Source: Gracilaria gracilis | Lineage: Eukaryota > Rhodophyta > Florideophyceae > Gracilariales > Gracilariaceae | Assembly (NCBI GenBank): GCA_030374805.1 | Contig: JARGSG010000018.1 | Coordinates: 248,001 to 312,000 of the forward strand | Direction: 5' to 3' | DNA length: 64,000 nucleotides | Shown here: piece after piece, positions 31,001-41,747 of the stretch | Position numbering within the stretch: position 1 is the stretch's first letter | Layout: each line of letters begins with the position of its first letter | Program-made: the position numbers and the translations under genes | Notes under the pieces: generated by a model | Told to the model about the DNA's origin: nothing | Databases searched by the model: none | What the model saw: only the letters and a program-made list of their open reading frames with translations

Positions 31001-33106
31001 CATAACTCAATCGGTGCCGGTGAACGTTATCACGCACCCCTACGTCGTATCTTTAACAAAATTAAATACGATGCAGATATTGACAACGATGATGTCATTC
31101 TCGCTACAGCTGTCAAAGCTATGAACGATACCATGAACCCTGAAGGCCTCGTCCCATCCCTTCTCGTATTTGGAGTTCTCCCCCGTTTTCCAGGCATTCA
31201 CACTCAACTGCCAGACCAGGAAGAGCGCATGCAAGCTCTGTTAACCGCTCGTTCAGAAATGGAAATCATTTCAAATGAACTACGTTTGAAAACTGCCCTG
31301 GACTCACGTTTACCAGAAGCAGTTCACCATGGCTACACTCCGGGTGACATGGTACTCATCTTTCGAGAAAACGTTTCCCCAAACTGAACAGGACCCTTCA
31401 AAGTCACCCGTATTGAAGGCAAGCAGATTTTCGTTCAGAAAGAGAATGGCGAAGTACAACATAGCGTTCATCAAGCTAAGCCACACGTAAACGAAAACTC
31501 TAATGACCAATTAGAGAAGACCAAATCAGTGCCGAATAACATGGAGCATTTACTCAATTATTGCTTCTCTCAACTCAACACATTTATAACCGAAGTTCTG
31601 AAACCAAACGACCCCCGTAAAGACTATCCTGGATTCTTGAAAGCCAAGAAAAAGGAAACTGAAGGATTAGTGAAACGAGGAACTTGGAAAGAAATTAGTA
31701 AATCTGAAGTACCAACCGACGCCAATATCATTGGATCCCGATTCGTTTATTCAATTAAGAATCCTGGTACCCCTGATGAACTATTAAAAGCTCGACTCGT
31801 AGCACAAGGTTTTTCTGACAAGGATCAGAATTATTTAGTACATAATGCCACCACAGTAAGGCATAGTACGGTTCGCCTTATCCTATCGATCGCAGCGATT
31901 TTCGGTTGGAAGGTATGGAGTCATGACGTCACTCAGGCGTACATACAAAGCAGTCAGAACCTAGCAAGAGAAGTATACTTGAAACCTCCTCAGGAAATGA
32001 ATTTATCCGAAGGAACTATGCTTCAATTAATTAAACCTCTCTACGGTTTACCAGACGCTAGTGATTACTGGAATGTAACCATCATGGATCACATCCGTAA
32101 CGATCTCCAAATGAACCCAATGAAAGGAGACATTTCCGCGTTTTACAGACGCAAACACGACGCCTTAATTGGACTACTTGGATCCTACGTCGACGATTCA
32201 ATCATCACTGGGGACAGAGAATTTCTCCACATTAGTGAGAAAACATTGGAACGTTTTGAATCCCGGGAAAGGGAAATGGATAGTTTGAAGTTCCCTGGAA
32301 CGCAAGTGGAAACTGGAAATGAAAGTTATGTAATGCACCAGAAGGACTTTTTGAACAGGCTACTCCCGCTCAATGACTCAGGAAGCTACACAGAGTTTCG
32401 TTCCGAGAGAGCACAATTAGCTTGGCTCGTTTATTCCTACCCACACATTTCCTTTTATGTGAAAAAATGTGCACAACTTACTGCAGAAAAGTTTACCATA
32501 AAAGATGGGAAAAGAATGAACAAAATGATAAAGCAGATTAAGAACGCTGATCCGCTTTGCATGAAGTTCGTAAAACTGGATTTGGAATCACTGCACATTA
32601 GGATATATAGTGACTCTTCATTTGCTAATAATGATGATCTCAAATCCCAACTGGGATATATTATCTTACTGGCCGATAAGTACAACAATTGCAATATCGT
32701 TAAGTTCAAAAGCTACAAGAGTCGCCGTGTTGTGAGATCAGTATTGGGAGGGGAGGTGTATGCATTCGCAGATGCATTTGACAGTGGTTTTACTTTGAAA
32801 AATGATTTAGCACGTATACTTGAAAGGGATATACCGATCAAAATGTTCACGGATTCAATGAGTCTTTTCAATGTCATAACCAAGTCATCTGAGACTGCTG
32901 AAAAGCGTTTGCTCATTGACATAAGCTCAGTGAGAGAATCCTATGACCGCCATGAAATTTTGGACGTTGGTTTTCTTCGCTCGGAATATAATCCGTCAGA
33001 TATATTCACTAAGTTAACTAAGAATAATGTTTTTGAAAACATATTACTTTGCAACAAAGTTGAGCATCCGACGGAGCAGTGGGTTGTTAGAGATTGGAAC
33101 ATTTAA
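28037..33106 (+). pseudogene. copia-2 gag-pol polyprotein, one in-frame TGA
   Basis: From the ATG at 28037 the frame is open to 33106 except for TGA at 31385-31387, where the context NVSPN-stop-TGPFKV strongly suggests TGG to TGA. Domains: Pro/Ser-rich start; gag helices around 29000-29500; CX2CX4HX4C knuckle CFGCGQEGHVIRNC near 29637; protease CLDIGAQRSVIG near 30153; integrase zinc-binding HLHFYHP with CQTC; catalytic core with Asp in NQDLAIDLF, Asp in CDQGSVF and Glu in GAGERYHAPL; reverse transcriptase with LKARLVAQGF, VTQAYIQS and SYVDDSIITG; RNase H with YSDSSF, LGGEVYAF and FTDSMSLF. Every catalytic residue is present. It copies the element through an RNA intermediate. One mutation separates it from an intact 1,690-codon frame. 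Confidence 0.92.
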
Positions 33107-33136
33107 TGATATATGGTTTACAATATAATCTTGTTT

Positions 33137-33150
33137 AGAAAGAGAGAAAA
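33137..33150 (+). other. Polypurine tract of copia-2
   Basis: AGAAAGAGAGAAAA lies directly before the TGTAGCC start of the 3' LTR, the position used to prime plus-strand DNA synthesis. Confidence 0.75.
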
Positions 33151-33268
33151 TGTAGCCATATTAGGCGTCAGCCCAACTGCGTGGGTGGCACCTTGCAAGA
33201 GATTACCGCAACGGGAATCACAGACGTAGACAGACTGTCTTTGTCTTCCTAGCAGTAGTCGTAGAGTA

Positions 33269-35514
33269 CAGTAAACCCTCGATATAGGGATCCCGCGTAA
33301 TAAGGATTTCTACGTTACAAGGATGCGAATTCAGTCCATGAGAACGAGAACCCACCTGGAAGGCCCTCCAGAGCACTTCGTACGAATAAAGGATATAAGA
33401 ATACAAATCATGAATAAAAAAAACCAAATGTATCATATTTTCTCATTCTATGATACATGGTTCCCTTGCTACAAGGATACCTTGTACGCTTCCCAACATG
33501 ACGTGATGCAGTTGAAGTACATCTTCTGCGTGCTCCAATACAAATCAGGACACGAAACCGTGCTCTAATACAAAGCGGTACACGACACCATGCTGCAATA
33601 CAAGAGGAAACACGAAACCAAAAGGATGTTTAGAACAATAGCCGATTACAAGTCCAATCCAAGCAGGAACACGTAATATATTCATCAAAGCAGTACCATA
33701 GTTAAACTCTACATATAAAGAAGCAACCCGTTGCATTCTGGTCCTCATTTCTGCTCTCCTTTCTCACATTGCCTTGCCCATCTGCCGCCACAATGACCAG
33801 CCGCATTGCGTTAACCATCGAACAGAAGAACGAGTTACGTAGCGAATACCAACGGCGTCAGGAAGAATGCCTCCCCTCCGACCAGAACACTCTTGCACTT
33901 TGGGCAAAAAACCGATTCAAACTGAAAAAGACGCCAGGTCAAGCCACTGTATCGCGAATATTGAGCAGCACATATTCAAAACAAACTGCAAAAAGTAATC
34001 GTTATCAAGCACGTCAAGGATTATTCCCTCAATTCGAGAAAGCTTTACTAGATTGGGTGATGCTACAATTTGCTGAAAGAAGAGCAATGATTAGTGGCAT
34101 GATAATTGAGTCCGGCCGCCGCATAATGGAACTAATGAATAACAATTTGGACGATGAACACCGAATAAAATTAACCCTGAGCAAGGGATGGCTGTACAAC
34201 TTCCAGAAGCGACATGGACTGCGCTCGTTCAAATCGCACGGGGAAAGCGGAGATGCAGACCATGAGGCAATAGCAGAGAAACGTCTATCTATTATGAACA
34301 AATTGAAGCAATACGATCCAAGCGACTGCTATAACGCAGATGAATTTGGACTCTTTTACAAAATGGCTCCTGACCGAACAATCGCAGCAGAAAGATTGCC
34401 AGAAAGGAAGAAGGAAAAGACGAGGATGACGTTTTTAGCATGTTCTAACAGTACTGGTACGGACCGTATTCTCCTATTGATGATTGGAAAAGCTCGAAAA
34501 CCCCACTGCTTTAAGAAGAAGACGGGAGCTGAACTAGGTTTTGATTATCACTGGAACAAGAAAGCCTGGATGACCAGTTCAATATTTCTGGATTGGCTCT
34601 ATCGTTTTTCGGACCACATAAAATGCCTTTCCAACACTAAGAGAGTTCTCCTATTGCTTGACAACACAAGTGTGCATGGCAGTAGTGAAGTCCTACCCGT
34701 GTTTTCGAATGTAGAAGTTCTGTTCCTACCGCCAAACACAACGTCTCAAATTCAGCCGATGGATGCCGGTATTATTACGGCTTTGAAGAAAAGATACCGG
34801 TCGTATTTGTATTCCCGTGCTTTGGATCAAATGGATATTGATGTCAATGATGTATACAAAATTGACCAGCTTACGGCAATGAGGCAAGTTTGTACAATAT
34901 GGATGAATTCTATACCATGCAAAGTTTTTTGGAACTGCTGGCTACATACAGGTCTTCTTATTGCGGAAAGTGATTCTTTATCTGAGAGTGATGTAGAGCA
35001 AAATGTTGAAGAAGAACTTCTTGGATTTGTACGACAGATTGTGCCTAATCCAGTTTTTAATTTGATAACTATTGACTCATTGGTTAATGTTGAGGGTAAA
35101 AACGAAGATTGTAATCAAGTTGCTACTGTAGATGAAATTGCTCTCAATGCTATGGAAGAGATCGAGAACCAGGAAGAAGAAAAAGATGAAAGCGAGGATA
35201 AGGATGAATCTTTATTAGAGGACTTAAGTCTAGGAGACAAGCTTGCATACGTTGCGATAACACTTCTTATTTTGGAGGAGGAAGGAGACGTTAACAGTGC
35301 CGGCGTGCAAGTTCTTAGAAGAATGCAACGTTAATTGCGTAGTAGGCGAGTCGAAGACTTACGGCAGACACGCATTGACTCGTTCTTTTCTAGAAACCAG
35401 TGAGTTAGAGGTCATTCTGTAGTTAACTGTTTAGGTCCCTCGATATATTCTTAACTGGCTTACAAGGATGCAAGGTGCGTCTATGCTCCGCATCCTTATA
35501 GCGCGGGATTACTG
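33269..35514 (+). mobile_element. pogo/Tigger DNA transposon, complete, 2,246 bp
   Basis: The left end reads CAGTAAACCCTCGATATAGG and the right end, inverted, reads CAGTAATCCCGCGCTATAAG. They start with the pogo-type CAGT and share about 75% of the first 25 bases. TA is duplicated on both sides. Both subterminal regions also carry TACAAGGATGC-type words. The element holds one intact transposase gene. Having full ends, duplicated target and intact gene, it may be functional. Confidence 0.92.
33793..35334 (+). CDS. pogo/Tigger-type transposase (DDE superfamily endonuclease)
   Basis: 513 residues from the ATG at 33793 (sequence context CACAATGA). Residues 1-60 form a CENP-B N-terminal-like HTH (LTIEQKNELRSEY to GQATVSRIL). 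Residues 75-155 form a second CENP-B-type HTH that includes GWLYNFQKRHGLRSFKSHGE. The catalytic core has Asp in YNADEFGLFYK, Asp in LLLLDNTSVHG and Asp in IQPMDAGII, so the DDD set is complete. The tail is very acidic (EEEKDESEDKDE). The enzyme cuts at the CAGT ends and inserts at TA, matching the element around it. No stops or frameshifts. Confidence 0.93.
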   Translation: MTSRIALTIEQKNELRSEYQRRQEECLPSDQNTLALWAKNRFKLKKTPGQATVSRILSSTYSKQTAKSNRYQARQGLFPQFEKALLDWVMLQFAERRAMISGMIIESGRRIMELMNNNLDDEHRIKLTLSKGWLYNFQKRHGLRSFKSHGESGDADHEAIAEKRLSIMNKLKQYDPSDCYNADEFGLFYKMAPDRTIAAERLPERKKEKTRMTFLACSNSTGTDRILLLMIGKARKPHCFKKKTGAELGFDYHWNKKAWMTSSIFLDWLYRFSDHIKCLSNTKRVLLLLDNTSVHGSSEVLPVFSNVEVLFLPPNTTSQIQPMDAGIITALKKRYRSYLYSRALDQMDIDVNDVYKIDQLTAMRQVCTIWMNSIPCKVFWNCWLHTGLLIAESDSLSESDVEQNVEEELLGFVRQIVPNPVFNLITIDSLVNVEGKNEDCNQVATVDEIALNAMEEIENQEEEKDESEDKDESLLEDLSLGDKLAYVAITLLILEEEGDVNSAGVQVLRRMQR

Positions 35515-35908
35515 TAGTATAAAAGTAAAGACAGAGAGGCAACTCTCTTCTGACGAGCACACACACTCAGTCATCATCAACATCAAGTTTCATTTATTCA
35601 ACAGTTCAATTGCGCATCTTGCGCCACATACACCACGCCCCAACTTGCTCCTTGATTGCTGCGAAGAAGCATTGCTGTCCTGCGGACAGCAATGCTGTTT
35701 TTGACACGCGGTGCCAAACGATTGAAGACAAAACATTTACATTTGATCTTTATTTTGCGAAATTGGGGCTCGAGGGCGCATCAACGAATTTGAAAATTTG
35801 AAACTTGCTTCCAAACTTGTCAATGGCTCGCCGGCGGCGGAGACTCGATGCCATCCATCTCTCTCACGCTGCCTCCTTCGTTGAAGATATACTTGCGCCC
35901 AACCTTAG

Positions 35909-37063
35909 ATGCCTTTATTCAACCACCCAAATTCTTGGCGCCCTGACGCCCCTTTGCATCGAGCCGCCAAGAGTGGTGATTTGACTGAAGTGAAGAAGCT
36001 ACTAAAACACGGCGCTGACGTGAATGCCTTGGGCAAAGATGGTAGAACCGCGCTGTTATACGCCACTGCGGAAGGGCACCTCTCTATTGTCGAAGAGCTA
36101 CTTGCGCACGGCGCGGAAGTGAACGCGACTAGTGATATTGGGGTATCACCGTTGCTCAATGCCGTTTTGTACAAAGATGTGGCACTAACGAAAGCGCTGC
36201 TGATGGAAGGCGCTGACTTCAACCAAACAACCGATTTCGGCACCGCGTTGCACATAGCCGCGGAAAAAGGAAACGCCCAAGTTGTGGAAGAGCTGCTGAA
36301 GAGCGGCGCCGACTTTAATTGCAAGGATGATAATGGAAACACCCCACTACATCGTGCTTCCAATTCTGACAACCAGAACGTGTTGCTTGCATTGTGGCGT
36401 GCCGGTGCCGACCCGCTCGAAAGAAATGATGCCAACGAGACGCCGCTGTCGCGGCTGCCCGAAAGAAGCTATGCCGCTCAACAGATGTGATTCGCTCCGC
36501 GCTTACGCCGCCCTGAGTTCTTTGCTGACGAAGATGAATTGCGGGATCGAATCTCGCGTCTAGCATCTAGCTCTCCCGGGGGCGAAAAAACGGTCACAGC
36601 ACAAGATGCAATCCCAGAGCTGCACGATATTTTGCGGGAACACTTTAGTAAAACCGCCTGCGTCGATGTTAACGAAGATGAAGTAGAAAATGTTATCATC
36701 GACCACATGGATCACAGCACGTGTTCGCTTGGCGTTTATGGAGTTGTCAAATCCTTTCATGTGTTGCGGAGAAAGTATCAGGAGCAGCCAGAACTACGGG
36801 TAAGGTTCAGGAAGGCCACACGATCAAAAGGCGTTCTGAGATCCAAGCTTGCCAAGCGGCTGTTGCATGCATTGTTTGAGGAGTTTGCTAGAGCATCATT
36901 ATCATGCACAGAGGACAGTATCTTATGGAATGAATCAGACGTAGATAGTCTACTGGCAGATCAGAGTTGCTCTGAAAATGGTATTGATGAGGAGGGATTT
37001 GTGAAGGTGGCAACGGAAGTCTTGTTTTCTGATGGCGGTACTGGAGAGAAACTGGGCGGATAG
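35909..37063 (+). pseudogene. Ankyrin-repeat protein gene with an in-frame TGA
   Basis: From the ATG at 35909 four to five ankyrin repeats follow (APLHRAAKSGDLTEVKKLL, RTALLYATAEGHLSIVEELL, TALHIAAEKGNAQVVEELL, TPLHRASNSDNQ). Ankyrin stacks bind other proteins. TGA at 36488-36490 ends the first part (193 residues). The same frame goes on at once (FAPRLRRPEFFADEDELRD) for another 190 codons to the stop at 37061. This second half holds helices and an acidic stretch DQSCSENGIDEEGF that weakly resembles an EF-hand loop. The TGA could derive from TGG or CGA by one transition. The reference allele may differ, or two separate proteins may be made. The copia-2 insertion ends 282 bp upstream, close to where the promoter should lie. 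Confidence 0.65.
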
Positions 37064-38366
37064 TTGCTCGTCTACTCATCTACGTGTACCCGGCAGCATT
37101 AGTCCTTACAACCTAGTCGTAGCGCTGTGAAACCATGCCAAAACCAGCACCAGTATGAAGAAGCCATTACAGGGAGCTGCGGTAAATTCTACATTTGGCA
37201 AAATTGGAGCTAAAGAATAAGTGGTACTATTCGTGTTACATTATATAGTACAGTATATTACTTTGCTCGGTTTACAGTCAGTTTTGTGACTTCACGCACT
37301 GCGACGCCCTACCAATTACTCGATTAAAAACTGTATTCAACATTACACGGAGCAACTTCCTGCGCTGTAAGTATATGTGAATCTGCACGTCAGTGAAGCA
37401 TTGTTCATTCCACCTTATCGCAAACTACTAGATAGCGCTAAGTAGCGCTACTTGGCGGTGATATCGAGGATTGGAACGCCGATACAATATCTCAGTGAAG
37501 AAATATGGGAAAAAGGTTGGCATACTTCGATGCAAACGCTCAAGGCACATCAAAGTATGCTTTTAAGGTAGTTTACCAGTGCTGTTCAACAGAAAAACAT
37601 GCGTACTAAGGAGCGCCAAATAGCGATATTTGCGTTATGTAACGCGTCTAAGTACGCATGTAGATTTCGTTTTTGGGATGTAGTTTGTATTTTTTTGGCG
37701 TACTTCGATGTGCCTTTTACAGAGCTATAGAAGCACGCCATTATGTTTGGGTCGTTAGAAAAGATTGTAAATCTAGTAGAGTTCTGATATTTGACAATGC
37801 GGTAAGTGCGACACTTGCAACAATTAGCGCTAAGTGTCGAAGATGGCGATGATGTTGTCAGGGTATTACCAGATTTGCACTGCCTGCATTGCCTGCTTAC
37901 AGTGAAACTACAAGGCTGAAATGGAACATCAACGATAAAACAGCGTTTTGCAAACAGCGTCACGCTTTGGATTTCTCGCCATGCCTAATTCCAGCGTATC
38001 AACTTGAATCTTATTAATTACTGTAGTGAACAAAACAATTATAATGTGTCAACACTGTTAATCGTTAATTTCCCGCAGCTCCCAGGCAGCTTCTGGACGA
38101 CAAAATTCAAGTACACTAATAGACCAACAAAAGAATACGTGTGCTCTTTTTCTGCGTGCATTAATTATTACGTGGCCTTGTGTGGAAGAGTGGGGGTTTC
38201 TGGAAAACACAAATCGCAACTTGCGTCGTACCAATTTCTTTACACGTTTCGGCGTACGTGACATTTGTGTGCACGCAAATGAAGTAGAGTGATTCGATGG
38301 GGAAGGCCCTTGGAGGGCAGCGTAGAAGCGCGCGGTCGCAAATTTTGTGGTAAAACATTGGGTGAC
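37064..38366. other. Gap without recognisable gene
   Basis: No coding-type ORF. It contains the short palindrome AGCGCTAAGTAGCGCT near 37436. CATACTTCGATG occurs near 37522, the inverse word GGCACATCAAAGTATG near 37545, and GTACTTCGATGTGCC at 37700. These suggest a decayed inverted-repeat element. Confidence 0.45.
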
Positions 38367-38463
38367 TCCTGAAAACACAAATATCCAAATGTGTACGCAC
38401 ATTTTGTGATTTGTGCCTACAGGATTCATGAAATGTGCGTACACAATTTGTGTTTTTGGAGCA
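38367..38463. repeat. Short inverted-repeat element, MITE-like
   Basis: The left end CTCCTGAAAACACAAAT pairs with the right end ATTTGTGTTTTTGGAG. An inner pair, TGTGTACGCACATTT and AAATGTGCGTACACA, extends the hairpin. The word CTCCTGAAAAC is shared with the MITE at 55501, and GGAAAACACAAAT with a half copy near 38202, so this is a small family. No target duplication was resolved. Confidence 0.6.
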
Positions 38464-38609
38464 GCCTCCACCTCGAGCGAGGTTGTTTGTGTACACACAC
38501 AAATCAGCTTTTCTGTGCTTACCGCCTCCCTCTGTTGCGATCACCACGATTCGCGACGACGATCGCGTTTGCGGCATTCGAGTCCCCCTAAACCCGAGAT
38601 CCCACCTCC

Positions 38610-39340
38610 GACGATCTCAGCGCACCCACCGCCACCGTCGAATCGCTGCGCACCCACCGTTGACGCCGCCTCGTCAGGCACTCACAGCCACCACGCCGCA
38701 GGGCCGCCACCACTGCCGCACCACATCATCCGAACCGCGGTTATATCGCCACACGATTCACCGTCGCCAACTTACCGCCTTCCTACAGCCACCGCCTTAG
38801 AGCACCGCACGAACCGCTGCCGCACAGTCGTACTGCAGCGGTGCTGCATCACAGCGCTCCAACCGCCGTCGCCGCACCGCCGCAGTCCCATTGCTGCCGC
38901 CGTGCCATCGGGCGCCCATCATCGCGGCACAACAGCGCTCACATCGCACCGTCGCCGCATCGCAACCCTCCCACGGCCGACACCTTCCCGCAGCGCAGGC
39001 ACCGCCACCGTGGCACCACCATAGACCCAACAAAGCCGCAGTGAAGTTCTCACATTGCAGCTAAGGCCATCGTCGCCGCATCGCACCTTTCCTACGACCC
39101 CTATTTCTTCACAGCGCACCCAACGAAGCCGCATCTCATCGCTCCGACAGCCGCCGCCGCATTGTTGCGCACCCCAGCGCCGCCGCTCCACTGCCACGCA
39201 CCCAAAGCCGCCGTACCTGGCTTTCACATCGCAAAAAAGCCACCGTCGCCGTATCAGCTCTACCTGCCACCGTCGCCCCATCGCTGCTGCCCTACCGACG
39301 CCGATTCTCTGCAGCGCACGCACCGTGGCAGCTGTACCGC
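38610..39340. repeat. GC-rich low-complexity island, open in several frames
   Basis: About 730 bp dominated by CCG, CGC, CAC and ATCGC words, very different from its AT-neutral surroundings. Several frames on both strands stay open because stop codons are rare at this composition. Repeating words such as CGTCGCCGCATCGC suggest a degenerate tandem origin. I do not accept any of its ORFs as a gene. Confidence 0.55.
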
Positions 39341-39550
39341 AGCGGTTGTTCCAGGTGAACTTCGACTGTCTACATTAGCATTGCGCGTCAGCACTCCGAT
39401 CGGCAAGGCTACTCCTTTATCAAACTGTGCGACAAACACAGCTAGAAAACTGTAGCTTACAAAAGGGCTTGCGAAAACGGTACTGTCGCTGATAGCGAAC
39501 GGCTACATCTGCATAACGGTGGGATTTAAACACTGCAGTTGCGAAAAGGA

Positions 39551-40471
39551 ATGGCCTCTAACAAAGAGGACGGAGTAATGAACACCAGTACTGAACCTAC
39601 CGACCCACGGCAAGACTCGAGACTTTCACAAACAATCACCAAAAAGAAGCGACAACAGAAGCCCAAGAACGGCGGCAACCAGCCATCTACAGGGGGCAGA
39701 GGTAGCGGATTTACACAAGGAGAAGTGGATAGCTTTCTGGATATCTTGGAGGAGCACTTACCGGTGGCACGGGATGAGTGGACTGTGGTACAGAAGGCAC
39801 ACCAGGCAAGATACCCTGAGAACGATCGCACGATTGACTCACTGAAACGTAAATTCGCTGGCCTGTACAGGAAGAGCGTCCCAACAGGTGACCCATGCAT
39901 TCCATCAGATGTAAAGCGAGCCAAACATATCCGCGGAATGATCACAGAACGCATTGATCTCGGAGATGGTGAGGATGGTGAGGAGATTGTGAACGAATGT
40001 TTTGAGGACAAGGAAGAAGAGCCGGAAGCAAAGGAGACAGACGAAAATGCTGCAGTGGATGGCGATGTTCCACGTTCCCATGTGCCTGCGTCATGTGCGG
40101 TGTTGCCCCCAAGTCGTACGCCCTCCCTCCCAGATCGAAGCGGCATTTCGCCCCGACCCCTGGTAAGGAAGCGCAATGCCCAAGGCGAAAGTCAAAGTGA
40201 CAGCCTGATGGAAATGTACAAAATGAGTCTTTTGGAGGACCAAAAGAGAAGGGCCGAGGAGAACGAACGCAGGGCTCTAGACCGTGACGAGGAGAGGGCG
40301 CGCCGCGAGGAGGAACGGAGGAAACGTGAGGAGGACAGAGCGGATGAACGCGAACGACGAATTGAAGACAACAAGCGACAAGAGCGCTTTATGCAAATGC
40401 TCATGGTGATGGCTTTCGGAGGGAAGCAGAGTAACTCCAACAGTCTGGAACCACGCGGCGAAGGGGATTGA
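39551..40471 (+). CDS. Myb/SANT-like DNA-binding protein of Harbinger
   Basis: 306 residues from the ATG at 39551 (the open frame begins 12 bp earlier at TTG). After a Lys/Gln-rich start, residues of about 55-130 form a Myb/SANT-like trihelix: FLDILEEHLPVARDEWTVVQ, then TIDSLKRKFAGLYRK and the motif CIPSDVKRAKHIRGMI. An acidic linker follows. A long charged coiled coil (RRALDRDEERARREEER, then QERFMQMLMVMAF) ends the protein. In Harbinger systems such a protein binds subterminal DNA and carries the transposase to the nucleus and the element ends. The decayed copy at 12.2-13.1 kb has the same order of parts. Confidence 0.8.
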   Translation: MASNKEDGVMNTSTEPTDPRQDSRLSQTITKKKRQQKPKNGGNQPSTGGRGSGFTQGEVDSFLDILEEHLPVARDEWTVVQKAHQARYPENDRTIDSLKRKFAGLYRKSVPTGDPCIPSDVKRAKHIRGMITERIDLGDGEDGEEIVNECFEDKEEEPEAKETDENAAVDGDVPRSHVPASCAVLPPSRTPSLPDRSGISPRPLVRKRNAQGESQSDSLMEMYKMSLLEDQKRRAEENERRALDRDEERARREEERRKREEDRADERERRIEDNKRQERFMQMLMVMAFGGKQSNSNSLEPRGEGD

Positions 40472-40583
40472 TGGAGGTGGCTTTCCTGATTCGAACATGT
40501 ATTGAACTACATTAGATAGATTTACTTGCGGTAACGTTTGCAAAGCGTATGAGTAAACTGGACTTCGAACGTTACAAGAATTC

Positions 40584-41747
40584 TCACAAAAAGCAGTTTG
40601 CTTCTCTGCTAAGCTCTGGCATAAACGTGTTCAGTATTTGGTTGATCCCAACGAGCCTTGTCCTTAAGTTGAACAGAAGTACAGTTGAAAGTAAGAATAT
40701 CTTTCGCTCTCCATTCTCCTCATAAATTATACGATCATGGAGCCTTGGAAAGGAGCTCTTTAACGCTCGCATGCCCCATTCGGAGGCCTGCCTTACAGAC
40801 GTAGCCTGCCGAAGTATAGAAAAAGCCTGTGAATCGCCATGACTGGAGAGCAAGGGGTCTTGCGAGGACTTTATCAGAAAAGGAAAATCTCCTTTAGAGA
40901 ATGCAGCATCAACAACACAGCGGCCACCACATAAGGTAAAGATGCTCTGTAGCTTATTGTAGACACCACCCCAGTCTGCAACTGTAGAATCGTGCATCGA
41001 CCCAGGGGCGTTTATAGCACACGCAATTATGACACCATTAGGGGCAAAAACAAACACATTTCCCACATAGTGGTCATGCTGCCATCCATTATAGAACATG
41101 CTTTGAATCACACAATCTCCAGACTGCTGTAGGTATATTTTCAAACCATCGGCAACGCAGTATACATCTTCCAGCATAGAATGGCGAGTTGAAATCGCTT
41201 GTTTAAACGTAGCAATCTCTTGCGCACTGGGCATTTCAATCCTTGACTTTCTGTCCTTACACAAAGTCTTGAGAAGTATCCGGCGCCCGAATCGAACAAA
41301 CAAGGAACAAACGGAAGCAGTTATTCCAAACAAAAGACACAGAACCATTTCTGAACCTCTAGTTCTTCCATGAGTGAGGACCAAACCTAAGCAATGTTCC
41401 GAAGACATCAAACGTGGTCTTCCTCGTTTTTTGTTTGTAATAGGTAGTCGTTTTATGTATCCATCTTTTGAATACGGAGAATAACGATTGTAGTATTGGG
41501 AAAACGATGAATGTAGATAATGGAAACTGGAAAAGTCAAAACCTGTTAGCGTGATAAGAGCTTGATCGTTTCCTGATAAAAACAGATATGAAAATGGCGA
41601 TTGCGATGGGTGACGAAGGGAAACTCTTGGAATTCGACGATCGCGACGTCGACGTCCTTTTAATGTCAGTTTCTGCTTGAATGGCAAGCGCCGTGATTCT
41701 GTCTGTCGTTGAATAGCTATAAGGAGTAAAAGGGACGGGTTACCCAT
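40584..41747 (-). CDS. PIF/Harbinger transposase (HARBI1/DDE_Tnp_4-like)
   Basis: 387 residues from an ATG. The basic N-terminal part (GRRRRDRRIPR) precedes a helix-turn-helix-like region (KKRGRPRLMSSEHCLGLVL and FGITASVCSLFVRFGRRIL). The catalytic core has Asp in YCVADGLKIY, the signature APGSMHDSTVADW, Asp in CVVDAAFSK and Glu in QASEWGMRALKSSF, so D-D-E is complete. It is clearly diverged from the copies at 10.9 and 61.8 kb, which belong to another subfamily (SGSWHDSKL, SERQSAEWG). No stop or frameshift, so it is potentially active together with the Myb/SANT partner. Confidence 0.9.
   Translation of the reverse strand: MGNPSLLLLIAIQRQTESRRLPFKQKLTLKGRRRRDRRIPRVSLRHPSQSPFSYLFLSGNDQALITLTGFDFSSFHYLHSSFSQYYNRYSPYSKDGYIKRLPITNKKRGRPRLMSSEHCLGLVLTHGRTRGSEMVLCLLFGITASVCSLFVRFGRRILLKTLCKDRKSRIEMPSAQEIATFKQAISTRHSMLEDVYCVADGLKIYLQQSGDCVIQSMFYNGWQHDHYVGNVFVFAPNGVIIACAINAPGSMHDSTVADWGGVYNKLQSIFTLCGGRCVVDAAFSKGDFPFLIKSSQDPLLSSHGDSQAFSILRQATSVRQASEWGMRALKSSFPRLHDRIIYEENGERKIFLLSTVLLFNLRTRLVGINQILNTFMPELSREANCFL

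Larger units (their letters stand above)
26612..35626 (+). mobile_element. Ty1/copia retrotransposon copia-2, complete, with pogo inserted in its 3' LTR
   Basis: The 5' LTR is 26612-26839 (228 bp). The 3' LTR is 33151-33268 plus 35517-35626, also 228 bp once the inserted pogo element is removed. The two LTRs differ at four positions that I can see (about 1.8%), so the insertion is fairly young. Both flanks carry CATACAC (26605-26611 and 35627-35633). The usual copia duplication is 5 bp, so part of this match may be chance. The purine tract AGAAAGAGAGAAAA (33137-33150) abuts the 3' LTR. No initiator-Met-type primer site follows the 5' LTR, unlike copia-1. Without the insertion the element is about 6.8 kb. 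Confidence 0.9.
33151..35626 (+). repeat. copia-2 3' LTR, split by pogo insertion
   Basis: The left part 33151-33268 and right part 35517-35626 together equal the 228-bp 5' LTR. The break is exactly at a TA dinucleotide that is now duplicated (33267-33268 and 35515-35516), so the DNA transposon entered after the copia element. Confidence 0.9.
39551..41747. mobile_element. PIF/Harbinger element with intact Myb/SANT and transposase genes
   Basis: The Myb/SANT-like gene (plus, 39551-40471) and the DDE transposase gene (minus, 41747-40584) converge with 113 bp between stops. Both frames are intact. Element ends with TIRs and a TWA duplication were not located, so the limits given are those of the genes. 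Confidence 0.7.

Noticed and set aside
38413-39378. Several long ORFs (up to 203 codons) in the GC-rich island
   Set aside because: Overlapping frames on both strands are open equally well and translate to Pro/His/Arg or Ala/Gly-rich low complexity.
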